From assembly GCA_943737045.1 (NCBI GenBank), contig CALSFV010000224.1, positions 868,001 through 932,000 on the forward strand: a stretch of 64,000 nucleotides of DNA. Reading direction: 5' to 3'. The notes under the pieces were generated by a model. The model searched no databases. It was not told the origin of the DNA and saw only the letters and a program-made list of their open reading frames with translations. A program made the translations under genes and the position numbers. The first letter of the stretch is position 1. Every line of letters starts with the position of its first letter. Positions 22,831 through 34,530 of the stretch are shown piece after piece. The stretch comes from Parapristionchus giblindavisi (lineage: Eukaryota; Nematoda; Chromadorea; Rhabditida; Diplogasteridae).

Positions 22831-23792
22831 ACTTGAGACTGTATTGTTTCCATATTTTTCATCGCATCACTCGTTTTCATTGAAAAATATGTACAATAAT
22901 ATCTTTCTTAGCATTTGCTTCAATCTTTTGCCTTTTTATTATCGAGTTGCTTGATTAGAATTCTAAAATATAAATCTAATTTTTATTAATTTGCTTTATT
23001 CCGATCATAATGCTTTCAATTTAGTTTAGTGGAATAATGGAGTTTACGAAGCGTCACGATTACTCGGTAGACAAAGCTGGATACATCTTCTAAATATCTC
23101 ACAGTAAGAAATAAATCGGGAAATGTAACATATTATTGTAACAACTTCTACTTCTTATTATTATTAACTCCTTAAAGAGATAACTCTCTCAACGGCCTCT
23201 TCATTGCGTACTAGTTCCTTGTTCTCTAACAACGAGAGAGCTTAGACCGCTGAAGAGACCGTTGACAAAGGTTTCAATCCCTTTAACTTAGCTTAGCTTA
23301 ACTTAACTTAACTTCGTAACAAAGTCAACTTAACTTCTCAACAACACTAAAAAGAAGTTCTATTACTTAACTTGCAACTTCAGATGAATTTGTTCATGTA
23401 CATTTGTTTGTTAAACCTAAAGTCATCACTTGGATGAAGGAGTTTGTCGTCATTTTCCGCAATTCTATTGAAATTTGATTTTATTCGATTAAGGAGCAAT
23501 CGTGTGAAGCGAGAATTTTATTTCGATATCACATTGGGAATTGCTGATAATGCGTTATTCATATATTCTTCTAAGGTTTTTTTAAATGATTTTTTAGAAT
23601 TACAAATAGCATGACACTGCAGGACAAAACGATTTTTAGTGCTGAATTGATCAATGAGAAGATAGTTATCGCGTGAAGGTAAACACATTACTTGGTTCAC
23701 TTTATTAAGTATTTGGAGGGGATCGAATGAACTAGGCCGAGTCCACTGGTTTCGATAAAAGTATGGCCACTTATGTGCGCCCCTTTGGTTAA

Positions 23793-23893
23793 AGTCATAG
23801 CTAATTTAAATCTCTCTGCTCTGGCAATGCTCTCTCGCTTTATTTGCCTACCAGAGAGAGAGGGAAGAGCAAAATTAGCTCCGGGGCGAGCCT
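23793..23893. mobile_element. MITE fragment of the CTCTCTCGCTTT family in the broken gene
   Basis: It contains CATAGCTAATTTAAA, an inner CTCTCTCGCTTTATTTGCCT and the inverse AAAATTAGCTC. It is shorter and more decayed than the copies at 4192 and 38302. Confidence 0.55.
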
Positions 23894-24485
23894 TTCTTTC
23901 GGTAGGTTTTATTAAAATTTAAGATTGATTTTGTAGATTACTGCGAGATCTCATATCACTTCTAATTTTTCTCATTATTTCGTTGAAAGAGATTACGATC
24001 GAGAAGCTATATTTGCTATTCCGATCAATGAAGATTATCGATCGACAAACGGAATAAAATTTAATATTTCAATTTATGTACACAAATTCTTTCAAATTCA
24101 TTGTTCAGGGTCAGTAGCATTTATACATGTTCACTTTTAATTCTAATTCTTTCAAGTTTGAAATCACAGAAACTTTTTATTCGGTATTATGTACAATGGA
24201 GCGGATTGTATCTCTTCCTCCATCTATCGATACGAATCTGAGTCTGATCGTAATTTGGAGGAATTCGGTTTACCTCAAGCAAGTTTATGCGTTGGAGCTA
24301 TACTATTACATTATAATGTTTACAGATATGGGGTCGATCATTTGTATTCAACAATTTTATATTTTATATGACAGAAGAATCTGATTTAGTATCGGTAAAT
24401 ATGAATGATCTCTCATGGGAAATTACGAAGACACAGTAAGTGAAAATTAAAATCCGCTCTGGCGATATTCTCTCGTGTAAACATA

Positions 24486-25060
24486 CAGTATCGTCCAAAA
24501 GTAATGGGACACTTTTTCATTTTTTTATAACTTTTGAACCAGGAAAGCAATCAAGCTGATCTCATGAGTCAATGTAGAAAATTTATCAAGGAATATTACC
24601 ATGATGTGTTGGTGTAATTTACTTAGTAATTTTTTGCGTAGTGATGACGCTACCGAAGTACATTTTTTTTGAAAATTCCCATTTCTTTAGTGAAAAGCCC
24701 TGTTCTTCCGGAACACTGTGAGAGTAGAGACCCCCACTAGGGCTGTACAGTCAAATAATCCGGAATGGCTCCGACTCCGATTTCAAGCTGTGGCAGGGTT
24801 GCAACTTTGACCTAAAAAATTTATAACTCGGCTTCTAGATGTGATGGCGACCCGTTCTAAGCGCCAAAATGATGCTAGTGGCGAGTAATGTTTACCCCCA
24901 GATTATGGTAGTCGTAGCTCGTCATTTGCCCTCAGGGCATAAAATTTTTTTTTTTGGGGAGGACCGATTTTGAGACCCTACCGTTCTGAGGGCGGGTGTT
25001 CTAAAATTATGGTTCCTGCGCAAGCAGCTTTGCAATATATCATATATTAATTTCCTTATT
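24486..25060. repeat. Tc1/mariner-like and other repeat remnants in an intron
   Basis: The stretch from CAGTATCGTCCAAAAGTAAT (with GGGACACTTTTTC) resembles the tip of a Tc1/mariner-type element. No matching opposite end was found. A second segment starts near 24745 (AGGGCTGTACAGTC), and the block 24890-25060 (CTCAGGGCATA, CTACCGTTCTGAGGGCGGG) is shared, inverted, with 15340-15475. Confidence 0.5.
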
Positions 25061-25696
25061 TTGATTTAGTTCCGATTCCTTTCAGACCCGCAGCAAACGT
25101 TATGCCTAATACATTGATTTATCGTTTTATGAAGGTTTTCATAGATAATTTGTTACGTTATTTTATTCAAGATTGGACACGGGGTCGAGAATTGTTGGAA
25201 TTAATTTTAATGGAATAATGAACGTACAAACGAACTTTCGAAAAAGAGAAAGGCTAATGTTCGTCTTTTCTCTGCTCAATTACACGAGAAGTATCTTGTA
25301 AGTTTAAAAATTTAGATGATCTATATGCTGTATTATATTTATAAATTTATTTGTCTTTGTATATCATATTCTCATGAAATATAGTGTTGTTCTTTAAAAA
25401 AAAACATATTTTAGATAAATGCCAAAATAATGCATGAAGAAGAGGAAAAATGAAGAATTGGAAAAGAAAAATGAAGAGCTTTTGAGGAAAAATGAAGAAT
25501 TGGAAAAGGCGAAGGAAGAATTTTTGAAGGAGAAAGAAGAACTATTGAATAGAAATGCTACATTGGAATTGGAGCAGAGAGCGTTACAAGAGAAACACAT
25601 TAAGTTGGTGTTTAAAGTGAGAAACTGCTAATGTTTAAATCGATAAATGATGACTATTTTCAGGTATCAACGTGGGGTAGCAAGGCAGAGAAATAA

Positions 25697-26462
25697 TCAA
25701 CAATCATTATGTCTTTTACTTATCTAGTTGTATTACTTCTTTTCTCATATAATACATTTCCATGTTGTTTTTTAAAAAATATTTTCTGTGGGTTATACAA
25801 TGTGTGATAAATTATTATACAGTATTCTCATTGTCAGAGCATTTTGTTATGTTGTTTCGTATATTCTCTGTAATGGAAATCACCGTTCATTTGGTTTCGG
25901 ATGAGAACCGACTGAAAACGAATCGGAAGCTACCGTATGAAAACTGAGCGTATGAAAAACCCCTGACTGAGAACCAATGGGATGAGAAACTATCCAAAGT
26001 CAACCGATAATTTCAGTTTCCGCGGCGTTGAGCTCTTCCTTATCGAATAACTCAACGATAACAACTAATGAAATATAATTTTTTTTTTGAAATTTTCTTC
26101 ATAAAAACGATTCGACATCAACTATATCGGACTGCATACAGGGAGAGCGAGTGTGCTGGACTGTATTGCTATTTCATTTTTTGGCTTGAGTAAATCAAAA
26201 TCAAATATGAAATTAATAAAATATTACGTACAATGAAATGTTTCATTACCGAGCGGTAATTTATCGCTAATAAATCACATTGGACGTTTTATGTTAGGTA
26301 GAGATGAAAAGAATTATTTATTTATTTATTTATATATTTATTTATTTGATAAAACCGTGACAAGTGTGACATAAAAAGACTTTGAAGTGGAAGTGACAGT
26401 TTTCTGCTAGGTTTAGACGAAAGAGAATCAATCAATTGAGCGATCAATAAATCGATAATGAT
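25697..26462. other. Intergenic DNA between convergent genes, shared with 13940-14660 and 45510-46080
   Basis: No gene is seen. It is matched inverted by about 13940-14660 inside the 2.1-kb insertion and in direct orientation by about 45510-46080 after gene E (for example the ACTGAGCGTATGA block and TCCGGACTGCAT-like stretch). It holds an ATTTATTT tail at 26313-26355. Confidence 0.5.
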
Positions 26463-28937
26463 CTACTCAGTATGGTCGCTGTCATACTCCGCCACAACAC
26501 GGCCTCGACACTTACGAATAGTCTGCAAGGGTTCAAAATGTGGTTTGGTTTTTGATCTTTGATCTCTGATCTTACTTCGATAATGTTCCGGAATGTTCTG
26601 GCAGATATCTCGTTGGGTTCAGTTTGACTCTGATCTGATGACTTGTAAGAATGATCATCACACTGAAAATATTCCATTGATTTATTCGTTTTGGGGTTCA
26701 GGGGATAAGAAATTATGACTGACCTGACTTCCATGACCACAATCATGACATGAACAGTTGCAGCAGCTAAAGTTAGAGTGAAGAACGGAGACCTTAACTT
26801 GGACTTAGTACTTAACGAGGTCTTAAGACTTAAGTAAGTGCGCTTGATAAGTACCTGAGACGCAGTCGTAATAGGTAGAGATTCAGGAAGCGGAAGAAGG
26901 TTATCGATTGATTGAGAGACCATGGTCTCACTGGGACTAGTTGTCGATTCTTAAAGTAATATTACTCATAATCAATTTTTGTCATTATTTTGAAAAGGAT
27001 GAGTTCTGTCAATCGTACTTTGTAATACGATCGGAAATACAACGTACAGTACAGCAGAATCCCCCAGTGAAAATGGGCGCCCCGGGTGACCCGGGGCGCC
27101 CTTTTGGCCCCTCGATTTTTTACGCTTTGAATATTGAATATTAGTCGTTCAATTTGTTTGCATTCTTTTACTCTAGATTTGACCGAATTTGTCAAGGAAA
27201 GTTTGGAATTTTAGAAATCATGTAGCCAGAGAAAAAATATTGAAAATTATAATTTTTATTAATTTTTAGCAAATGCCGCGCGAAAATTTTGAATAACTCG
27301 CGCACGCTCGGCAAATTCTATCGCAAAGTGAAAACTTTCCAGCATTTCTTTTTCTTAGCACAGTTGAGTTTAAAAGTTTTAAAAAATCCAACCTTTCCTT
27401 GATAAATTTCGTCAAATCTGGAGTAAAACAACGCAAACTATTTGAACGGCTGATATTCAATATTCAAAGCGTAAAAAATTGAGGGTCCAAAAGGGCGCCC
27501 CGGGTCACCCGGGGCGCCCATATTCACTGGGGGATTCTGCTGTACTGTATTCTTGAAACATATTCGTTTTCTCGAATAAGCAAATTTAAAATCTTCACTT
27601 TGGACACTATTTCGTATGCCATGAAGATTAAATAGCTGTGGCATATTGAACAATTTCAAATTTAATTTTACGAAAAAAATATTGAAATTAATAAAATTTG
27701 TACGAATCTCACCATTGACGATGTGACTCTCCGTGCTGTTTGTGGTGACTGTTGTAGTCGAATTCGATACGATATTCTGTCGGGTCTCAGGTTGAATTGA
27801 AGCGAGTGCAATGACTTCTTCCTAATATTATTATTATTATTATAAATAATTATATTATTGTAACAAAATAATAATGATGATAATAATATCATAATATTAT
27901 AATTGTACCGTTTAGGATTACGATAACTCGACTAAAGGAACCGCAAATTAGAAAGTGAATACGGTAGGGATAATGTATGTTGGGTCACAATACCTTGAGA
28001 ATAGCCAGCTTCCTCTCGACTTCACGCAGCTCTTGCTCAGCTTTGGCACGTTCAGCCGCAGCTTCTTTGCCGATCAGTCTGAAATGCCGACAAGGGGTTA
28101 CGGTATCTGATCAGGGTTACGGTATGTGTACGGTATCACACCAATCTGGTCACCAACTTCTTGGTATCCTTGAAGAATTCACGGCGCTCACGCGAGTTTT
28201 CGATGGTTTTGCGAATCTCGGCAAGTTCTACATGAAAAAAACATTTATTCAATGCCATTTATAAATAGTCATGATTAGGATCCACAAATCGATAAATAAG
28301 GAAGGTCAACCGATAATTAGTTATGACGCAAAACTATTTGTCCATTGTTATTCAAAAAATTAATAAAGTAGACTCGTTACATGACTGGCCTGAAGTCTTC
28401 TCTCCGAAAGAGCAATAATCTCATCCACATGACGTCTTTAATAATCATATAATAATTATTTATTTAAAATTTTGGCAAATGTATCTAGTAACCTTTTGAT
28501 GTGCAGATCATCTAGAAGGTTATCGATTGATTTGAGAAGCGAAGCTAAAGTTGTATTCATCGATGAGTGTACAGCAGAGTTGGCGAGGATCTTGAGAGAT
28601 CAAAGATCAGATATCACAGATCAAAGATCAAAGATCAATCTCTACCTCATTCTTTCTCTCCTGCAGTAACTCAACCCAGGCATAAATACCATTAGCGTAC
28701 TCTGCTTCTCTCGTTCTGCCTCTCCTCACTTCATCAGATAGTTCAAGGATGCGAGCACGTTCCTGAACGGAAAACATTGGGGATTACTGTATATTGATTT
28801 ATTGATCGTACCATGGCTATCTGATTGTGGAGCTTGGTCTCTCGGTTCTTCTCGATATCTATGGCTCTTTCGGCTAGGTCAACCTTCTCACGAAGTTGCT
28901 TTACTCCTTGAGCGGCAGTGGAGAGCTTGGTTTCGAC
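26463..28937 (-). CDS. Coiled-coil protein with Cys/His-rich C-terminus, copy B (best-preserved copy; 5' end uncertain)
   Basis: I do not recognise the family. Exons: 28937-28812, 28762-28646, 28590-28493, 28435-28381, 28216-28140, 28078-27994, 27821-27713, 26930-26855, 26766-26724, 26662-26576, 26522-26463. They sum to 933 nt (310 residues and stop) in one frame. The first two thirds are charged helix (KQLREKVDLAERAIDIEK, ERREFFKDTKKL, AAAERAKAEQELREVERK). Next comes a Thr/Ser stretch (NSTTTVTTNST), then CCNCSCHDCGHGSQ and a polar tail ending DSDHTE. A 5' exon with the start is not identified; conserved blocks at about 29.0-29.4 kb may hold it. The exon 26930-26855 is frame-ambiguous (copies C and D have TAG there), so the C-terminal third is less certain. 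Confidence 0.6.
27047..27547. mobile_element. TA-flanked 501-bp element with GC-rich subterminal hairpins
   Basis: The ends are CAGTACAGCAGAATCCCCCA and its inverse, flanked by TA at 27045-27046 and 27548-27549. Copy C of the host intron at about 15917-15920 has the empty site (AATACAACGTATTCTTGG), so the insertion is exact. Next to each tip is GGGCGCCCCGGG...CCCGGGGCGCCC, a strong local palindrome in otherwise AT-rich DNA. It is the same family as 8316-9431. Confidence 0.92.
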
Positions 28938-28959
28938 CTCAAATATTCATATTTATTTG

Positions 28960-29476
28960 GAATTGCTCTGTTCAATAACTGCGAAAAAAGGATAGAAGCG
29001 AATATTATCGTTGTTTACTCCTACTATTTCGCCTCCTTTTCATCATATTACTGTTCTTTTCGTGATTATGAACACCACATCAATTACAACTGTAGCTCAG
29101 AAATTGAAAAAAATTTGCAAAAGCTATCACCATAGGCATTTAATACTACAAAGAGACTATACTGCGTTAAAGTACGACTATACACTTTTTCTAGTCTAAC
29201 AACTTACTCCAATGGGTGATTCATCATCGTTCCTTTTATTGATTACCGACGAAACGGAGACGATCGTTGTTAAGGACTTAATATTTATAATTTATTACTA
29301 TAATAAAAAAATTCTATAAAATATATAGCATTAATATAATAAAATTAATTAAAAAAAAGATTTCTACAATCCTTACCATCTCATAGAAAGCGACCTATCG
29401 GAGCCAGTGTGAATTATGAAAATGGTTAGAAGAAGTAAGGATTAGAAAAGAAAAGACAAGTATGCAAATTAGATTA
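28960..29476 (-). other. Region upstream of the coiled-coil gene, copy B
   Basis: It is conserved with 12540-13012 (inverted). It includes, on the minus strand, a possible 5' exon ending GAGATG before GTAAGG near 29380, the stretch TCGTCTCCGTTTCGTCGGTA near 29250 and a TTTTTTCGCAG acceptor-like site near 28980. No single start codon can be chosen, so these are candidates for promoter and 5' exons only. Confidence 0.4.
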
Positions 29477-30289
29477 AGAGACCGGCTCGGTAAGACTCGA
29501 GCATTTTGACCCTCTGCCGGACATTCGCGAGGACTTTCCATCTGGCACTCAATACTTTCATCATAGACACATACCGGGGGGAGACCGATGAAAGTTATAG
29601 TGAAAATGCCCTTAGGCTCAAACTCGGCTCACATATGTCACATTAAATAAAAAAATGAAAAATTAATAACTTTTCAATCGCGATAGCTAGGACTTTTATT
29701 TCTTTTTATTGGTGAAGAACATGTCATGCACTCTTACAAACACTGCTGAACAATAATATCATATCGTTTTGAATATGTTTTTTCGTGTCTGATTTTCAGA
29801 TTTTTCTTCTTTTATCCTCGTTGAAGAGAGATTGCAAGTAATGACATAGTACATATTGTAGCCCTGACGATTGTTTACATGGTGGTCACATTCCCTTGGC
29901 CAGCCAACATTTCGCAGGCATCGAGAATTGCAGCCGAATGTGAAAAATGTGTAAATTGCAAAAATCGAAAATTATTTATTTTCTTGAAATTCGAAAGAGT
30001 AAGAGGTAGCTTTATTATGCCATTTTACTCATAGTGATGCGTGTACACAGGAACAATATACAGATATATTCAGACTACATTTTAAAAAAATTGAGAAAAA
30101 TAATTATTTTATTTTTATTTTTTCAGCTCAAACATTGTCGACCGTCAAGGCAAGTTCATTCATAGGGCGGATGGTGGCTGATGCATGTGTGTTTGCAGTA
30201 AGGACTGCCACGTGAAGAATCGTCGTTTCGCAGATCTCGAATTTATTTTTTAAATCATCAAACTTGAATATTTACATGTTTATTTCACA

Positions 30290-30545
30290 TAAATCGGTTG
30301 GAAGGTGGCGTACGGCAACCAACGTTGTACCTTTGTTATCAGTAGGAGTGTACGCTATTGTACTACCGTAATCGTCAGGAATCGAGAATTGATTTTTTTC
30401 AGTCGACCCGTGATTGTCAACCATGACCCGGGGTTCATGGTTGAGAATGACTGATGTCGAAAAATTCATGACGATCCCAGACCAAATATTATGTGGCATT
30501 ATATCAACAGTGAGCCAACTTTTATTTTTCCGGATAACGTAAACC
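30290..30545. repeat. Interspersed repeat shared with an intron of gene B
   Basis: It matches 34800-35090 in direct orientation (shared ATGTCGAAAAATTCATGA, CAGTCGACC and ATATCAA-AGTGAG blocks). A short open frame on the minus strand exists here, but is not kept in the other copy, so it is not treated as a gene. Confidence 0.65.
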
Positions 30546-30654
30546 GAACTACCGTAATCTAGATACCGTATCCTATAATAATGTAGTGAAATTCTCGAAA
30601 AATTCTGGTGCGAGCATTTTTTAAAAAAAAATCATCATGCAGAGTGATCACTCG

Positions 30655-30910
30655 TCAATCCTTTAGCGCAGTGGTAAAACGTCTGACTAGAAAGCGCATG
30701 GTCGCGGGTTCGAATCCTGTTGCCGAACTTTCTTATTTTCAAAAAGCGCGCCGTTGCCTGCGATTGCAAGCATGATTCATTCACGATTCTAGCGATCAAT
30801 AAGCTGAATTATCATAAAACAAATAGTGTACGGTACGTAGAATAACTTTTGCTAACTTTCTGTCTTCACAGTTTGTTCACGAAAATATTCGCGGGAGTCG
30901 TCCACCTTTA
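30655..30910 (+). repeat. tRNA-derived SINE-like repeat, copy 1
   Basis: A tRNA-like head at about 30658-30727 has a perfect polymerase III A box (TAGCGCAGTGG) and B box (GGTTCGAATCC). The loop CTAGAAA resembles tRNA-Ser(AGA), but the acceptor and anticodon stems do not pair well, so it is not a working tRNA. It is followed by a tail of about 170 bp (with TTCTAGCGATCAATAAGCTG and CTGTCTTCACAG) that also follows the tRNA-like head at 37980. Confidence 0.72.
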
Positions 30911-31676
30911 AAAAATAAATTCGAGATCTGCGAAACGACGATTCTTCACGTGGCAGTCGTTACTGCAAACACACATGCATCAGCCACCATCCGCCCTACG
31001 AATGAACTTTCCTTGACGGTCGACTGAATGTTTGAGCTGAAAAAATAAAAATAAAATAATTATTTTTCTCAATTTTTTTAAAATGTAGTCTGAATATATC
31101 TGTATATTGTTCCTGTGTACACGCATCACTATGAGTAAAATGACATAATAAAGCTACCTCTTACTCTTTCGAACTTCAAGAAAATTAATTTTCGATTTTT
31201 GCAATTTACACATTTTTCACATTCGGCTGCAATTCTCGATGCCTGCGAAATGTTGGCTGGCCAAGGGAATGTGACCACCATGTAAACAATCGTCAGGGCT
31301 ACAATATGTACTATGTCATTACTTGCAATCTCTCTTCAACGAGGATAAAAGAAGAAAAATCTGAAAATCAGACACCAAAAAATATATTCAGAACGATATG
31401 ATATTAATGTTCAGCAGTGTTTGTAAGAGTGCGTGACATGTTCTTCACCAATAAAAAGAAAAAAAAGCCCTAGCTATCACGATTGAAAAGATATGAATTT
31501 TTCAATTTTTTACTTAATGTGACATATTTGAGCCGGGTTTGAACCTAAGGGCATTTTCACTATAACTTTCATAGGTCTCCCCCCGGTATGTGTCTATGAT
31601 GAAAGTATTGAGGATCAGATCGAAAGTCCTCGCGAATGTCCGGACCATGCTCGAGTCTTACCGAGCCGGTCTCTTA

Positions 31677-32902
31677 AATGTGATTTTATTACATTGCATT
31701 CACTTTTCTTTTCCGCTTAAAATTGTTTGAAAATTCGAGAATTCACAAAAATGAAAGTTCGTAGGATGTTCCCGACTTTAAAATCTTCTCAAATGTTGTA
31801 GGTTGGAATCCTCTTATGTCCATTTTCTTTTGCGGATTTTTTCTCATCCATAGTACAAAATTTCAATTTTTAAGAACAACCATAAATGGTTATTGTTAAA
31901 AATTGTTTATAAACATGATTTCTTTAGCGTTTTTCTGAATATGAGCCAAGCATCGCCCCCTCTTAACGCTGATTGGTTGATCACATACTTCCCCAGAGAA
32001 CACCAAAACAACTAAACTGACGGACAGAGACGTTTAAGGACATGCAGACATGCGGAAGCATGGACAATGCACAAAATGTTGTCCAAGGGACATTGATATA
32101 ACTGTTAAATACATCGGTCGATATACGAACGTTACCTGGCCATGATAGAGATGTAGAGACTCCTTCTTACAGAGATATAGATGGAGATATAGAATTTTTA
32201 CAATTGGTAGTATCTCAAGTGTCCAACCTAGTAATGACAGTATTCTCTTCCTTATGGAATTTGAATTTTTAAATTTTCAATTTTTAATTTCGAATGAATG
32301 AATTTATGATGGAATTTTGGCTCAAAATATATACTCTCTCAAAATTAATGCTCTCTCGCTTGTCTGCCTTTCAAAGAAAAAATGGCTACTCTGTAGACTA
32401 CTCTGTAGACTCTGTTGGAACCTGTAATGTAATGTAATGTATACTCTGTAATGAAATAGTTGAAGAATTTCATATTTCGCTTGAGATCGATTCTTCCTTT
32501 GGAGTAATTTCCCTTACATTCGAATAAAATAGCAAACAAACTTTCATTCACTTTTCAACGCTTACAATAATATGTAAGTATCCAATATAGTATTACAATA
32601 TTTATCCTTAAATTATGTGGTTCAGAAACATGAAAAATAAGAAAAGCAAGTAAATGATAGTATAATATATGAATAGCACTTAAAGAAGGAGACCGTCGAG
32701 TTTGCATGACGAACTCCCGCAACGATTAACACGGAGTACATATTGTTTATATTGTATGTAGATTAGAGTGAGGGACAATGGGAATTGAGATAGTGAAGTA
32801 TGCTAATCGGATAGGCACTCGTTACATGCCTTAAATCTGTACTTTCAATACTCATAGCAAGCTTCAGATATATCACGAATCAATATCTGAACATTAGAAC
32901 CA
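31677..32902. other. Intergenic DNA downstream of gene B, near-identical to unit A
   Basis: It is the inverted match of 11265-12500, with only scattered differences, including the same ACATTACATTACA-type run near 32430. No gene is recognised. Confidence 0.6.
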
Positions 32903-34448
32903 TTAGAATGCAGATAATTGTTCCTGAAAACAAAACGATGAAAACGAATGATGGCGCATTTGTTCAACAAATGTAAAAAAAACTTACACGAATGTTTCTA
33001 ATTGCTGCATCGATTGATTCAATGATAATATTAGCAGATTGAATGAATGTATCACTGAATTCATCTACTGTCGATTTCAATTCATTAGCTTCCTAAATTT
33101 AGTTTTTTCCCTTTAGAATAATCATTTTACAGTATTACCTCCGGTGAGAAAATAGAATCAGCAGCAGTGGAAATCTGTTCACGAAGTTGAATATTTGGCA
33201 ATTTCTGAAAGATAAAGTCATAAACATTGTAAGCAAAATCTATTGAATTATTGATTACCCTTTCAAGTTCTTTCTGCAAATCTATCAATAGGTTATACTT
33301 CGATAATATTTCTTCTTTTTTCGATTCCATTTCTTCTTTTTTTATTCTCACATACTCTCGTGACTCTATACGGAGCTGAATGGAGCCAATTGTTACTGTG
33401 AAATCGGGCAAGTTTTAAATATAAAAATTCATACCTTCTCATTATATCTAACTGTTGAATGTCCAACATGAGGCTCTTCCCAGGAGCAATAACCACAAAT
33501 TGGTTGATTGTACTGAAAAATTTCCGATAGGAGAAATTGAAAAAATGTTACACCATTACACACTGTTACACGATTACTAAGAATTAATGACAATTAAATA
33601 ATTGTTCTGACAAGAGATGTAAAATTAATTTTCTTACCTCAATGCAATTTTTGTCAGTACAAATTCTAAGTTTAGAAGCTTGAATATTCTGAAAATTTCT
33701 TCACATTTTAAGGAAGAATGAAAACTTGAAGAAGACGAGTTTCTCTGAGTAACATACCTCATTACAATGAAAACAATCAATTGTTTTTGTAAGTTTAATA
33801 TCTTCCGTATTTTCCTTCATTTCAGCAAGTTCTGTGTTATAAATAAACATGAATAAGATTAAATTTAAAAAGTGAAAAACTCACTGAGAGCATGTCGATT
33901 GATCACAAAGAATTCTCCATTTAAAATTTTATTTTCTCTTCGACAATTTGGGCAGGGATAGCTATGAAAATTTACTTTAAAAATAATTAATAAATAAAAC
34001 GTACCTTTCATCTTTTTTCATTGCTTCAATGCATTTTAAACAGAATGTATGGCCACAGTGAAAAGTATGGGGAATTCTAAAGTTTGAATCTGCAATGCAA
34101 AAACATTTTAAAATTTTAAAAATGTGAACGACCAACAAACGGTTATTGATTAGTTGATAATTCAAATCACAACTACCCGAAAGAACTTTTTATAAGCACA
34201 ATATTGAGTGAGCTTACCGTATTTTTCAGCACATATTTCACAGCTTTGGAAATCCACAATTTCAGAATTCAGCAAGCTCTCTTTTTGAGTTTTCGAAGAT
34301 GACCTCTTCTGAAAACAAAAATAATGCTGAGAACTTGCATTTGGGATGAAAATTGCGTTGGGAGGACTCTATCCCTAGCACAAATGACATAACAAGGAAA
34401 ATGAGATAAATCCAACCATCATCTTAATCTTTATCTACCGTTCTTGAG

Positions 34449-34530
<82 letters not shown>

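Larger units (their letters stand above)
23037..25696 (+). pseudogene. Broken RING-family gene (paralogue G/I), N-terminal exons plus RING-less coiled coil
   Basis: N-terminal exons of the E/F type are recognisable: exon 1 at 23037 (MEFTKRHDYSVDKAGYIF, then a TAA stop), exon 2 near 23381, exon 3 near 23500-23575 (LGIADNALFIYSSK), a stub of exon 4 near 23638, exon 5 near 23937-24112, exon 6 near 24190-24290 (YRYESESDRNLEEFGLP) and exon 7 near 24327-24437. Exon 8 (25156-25281) has an 8-nt insertion and the coiled-coil exon (about 25420-25616) an 8-nt deletion relative to fragment H. It ends at 25694-25696 with no RING. The in-frame stops and indels make it a pseudogene. Confidence 0.8.
29477..31674. 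mobile_element. 2.2-kb foldback element with about 770-bp inverted arms, TA target
   Basis: The left arm 29477-30253 is the near-exact inverse of 30903-31674. The tips are AGAGACCGGCTCGGTAAGAC and its inverse, with TA on both sides. The empty site is present in unit A at about 12500. The 650-bp centre holds a repeat shared with 34800-35090 and a tRNA-derived SINE-like copy. No transposase is seen. A shorter, more diverged member of the same family (tips AGACAACGGTTC / GAGCCGGTGTCT) is at 39538-40904. Confidence 0.92.

Noticed and set aside
30658..30727. Functional tRNA-Ser
   Set aside because: The A and B boxes are perfect, but the acceptor and anticodon stems do not pair and there is no long variable arm, so it is treated as the head of a SINE-like repeat.
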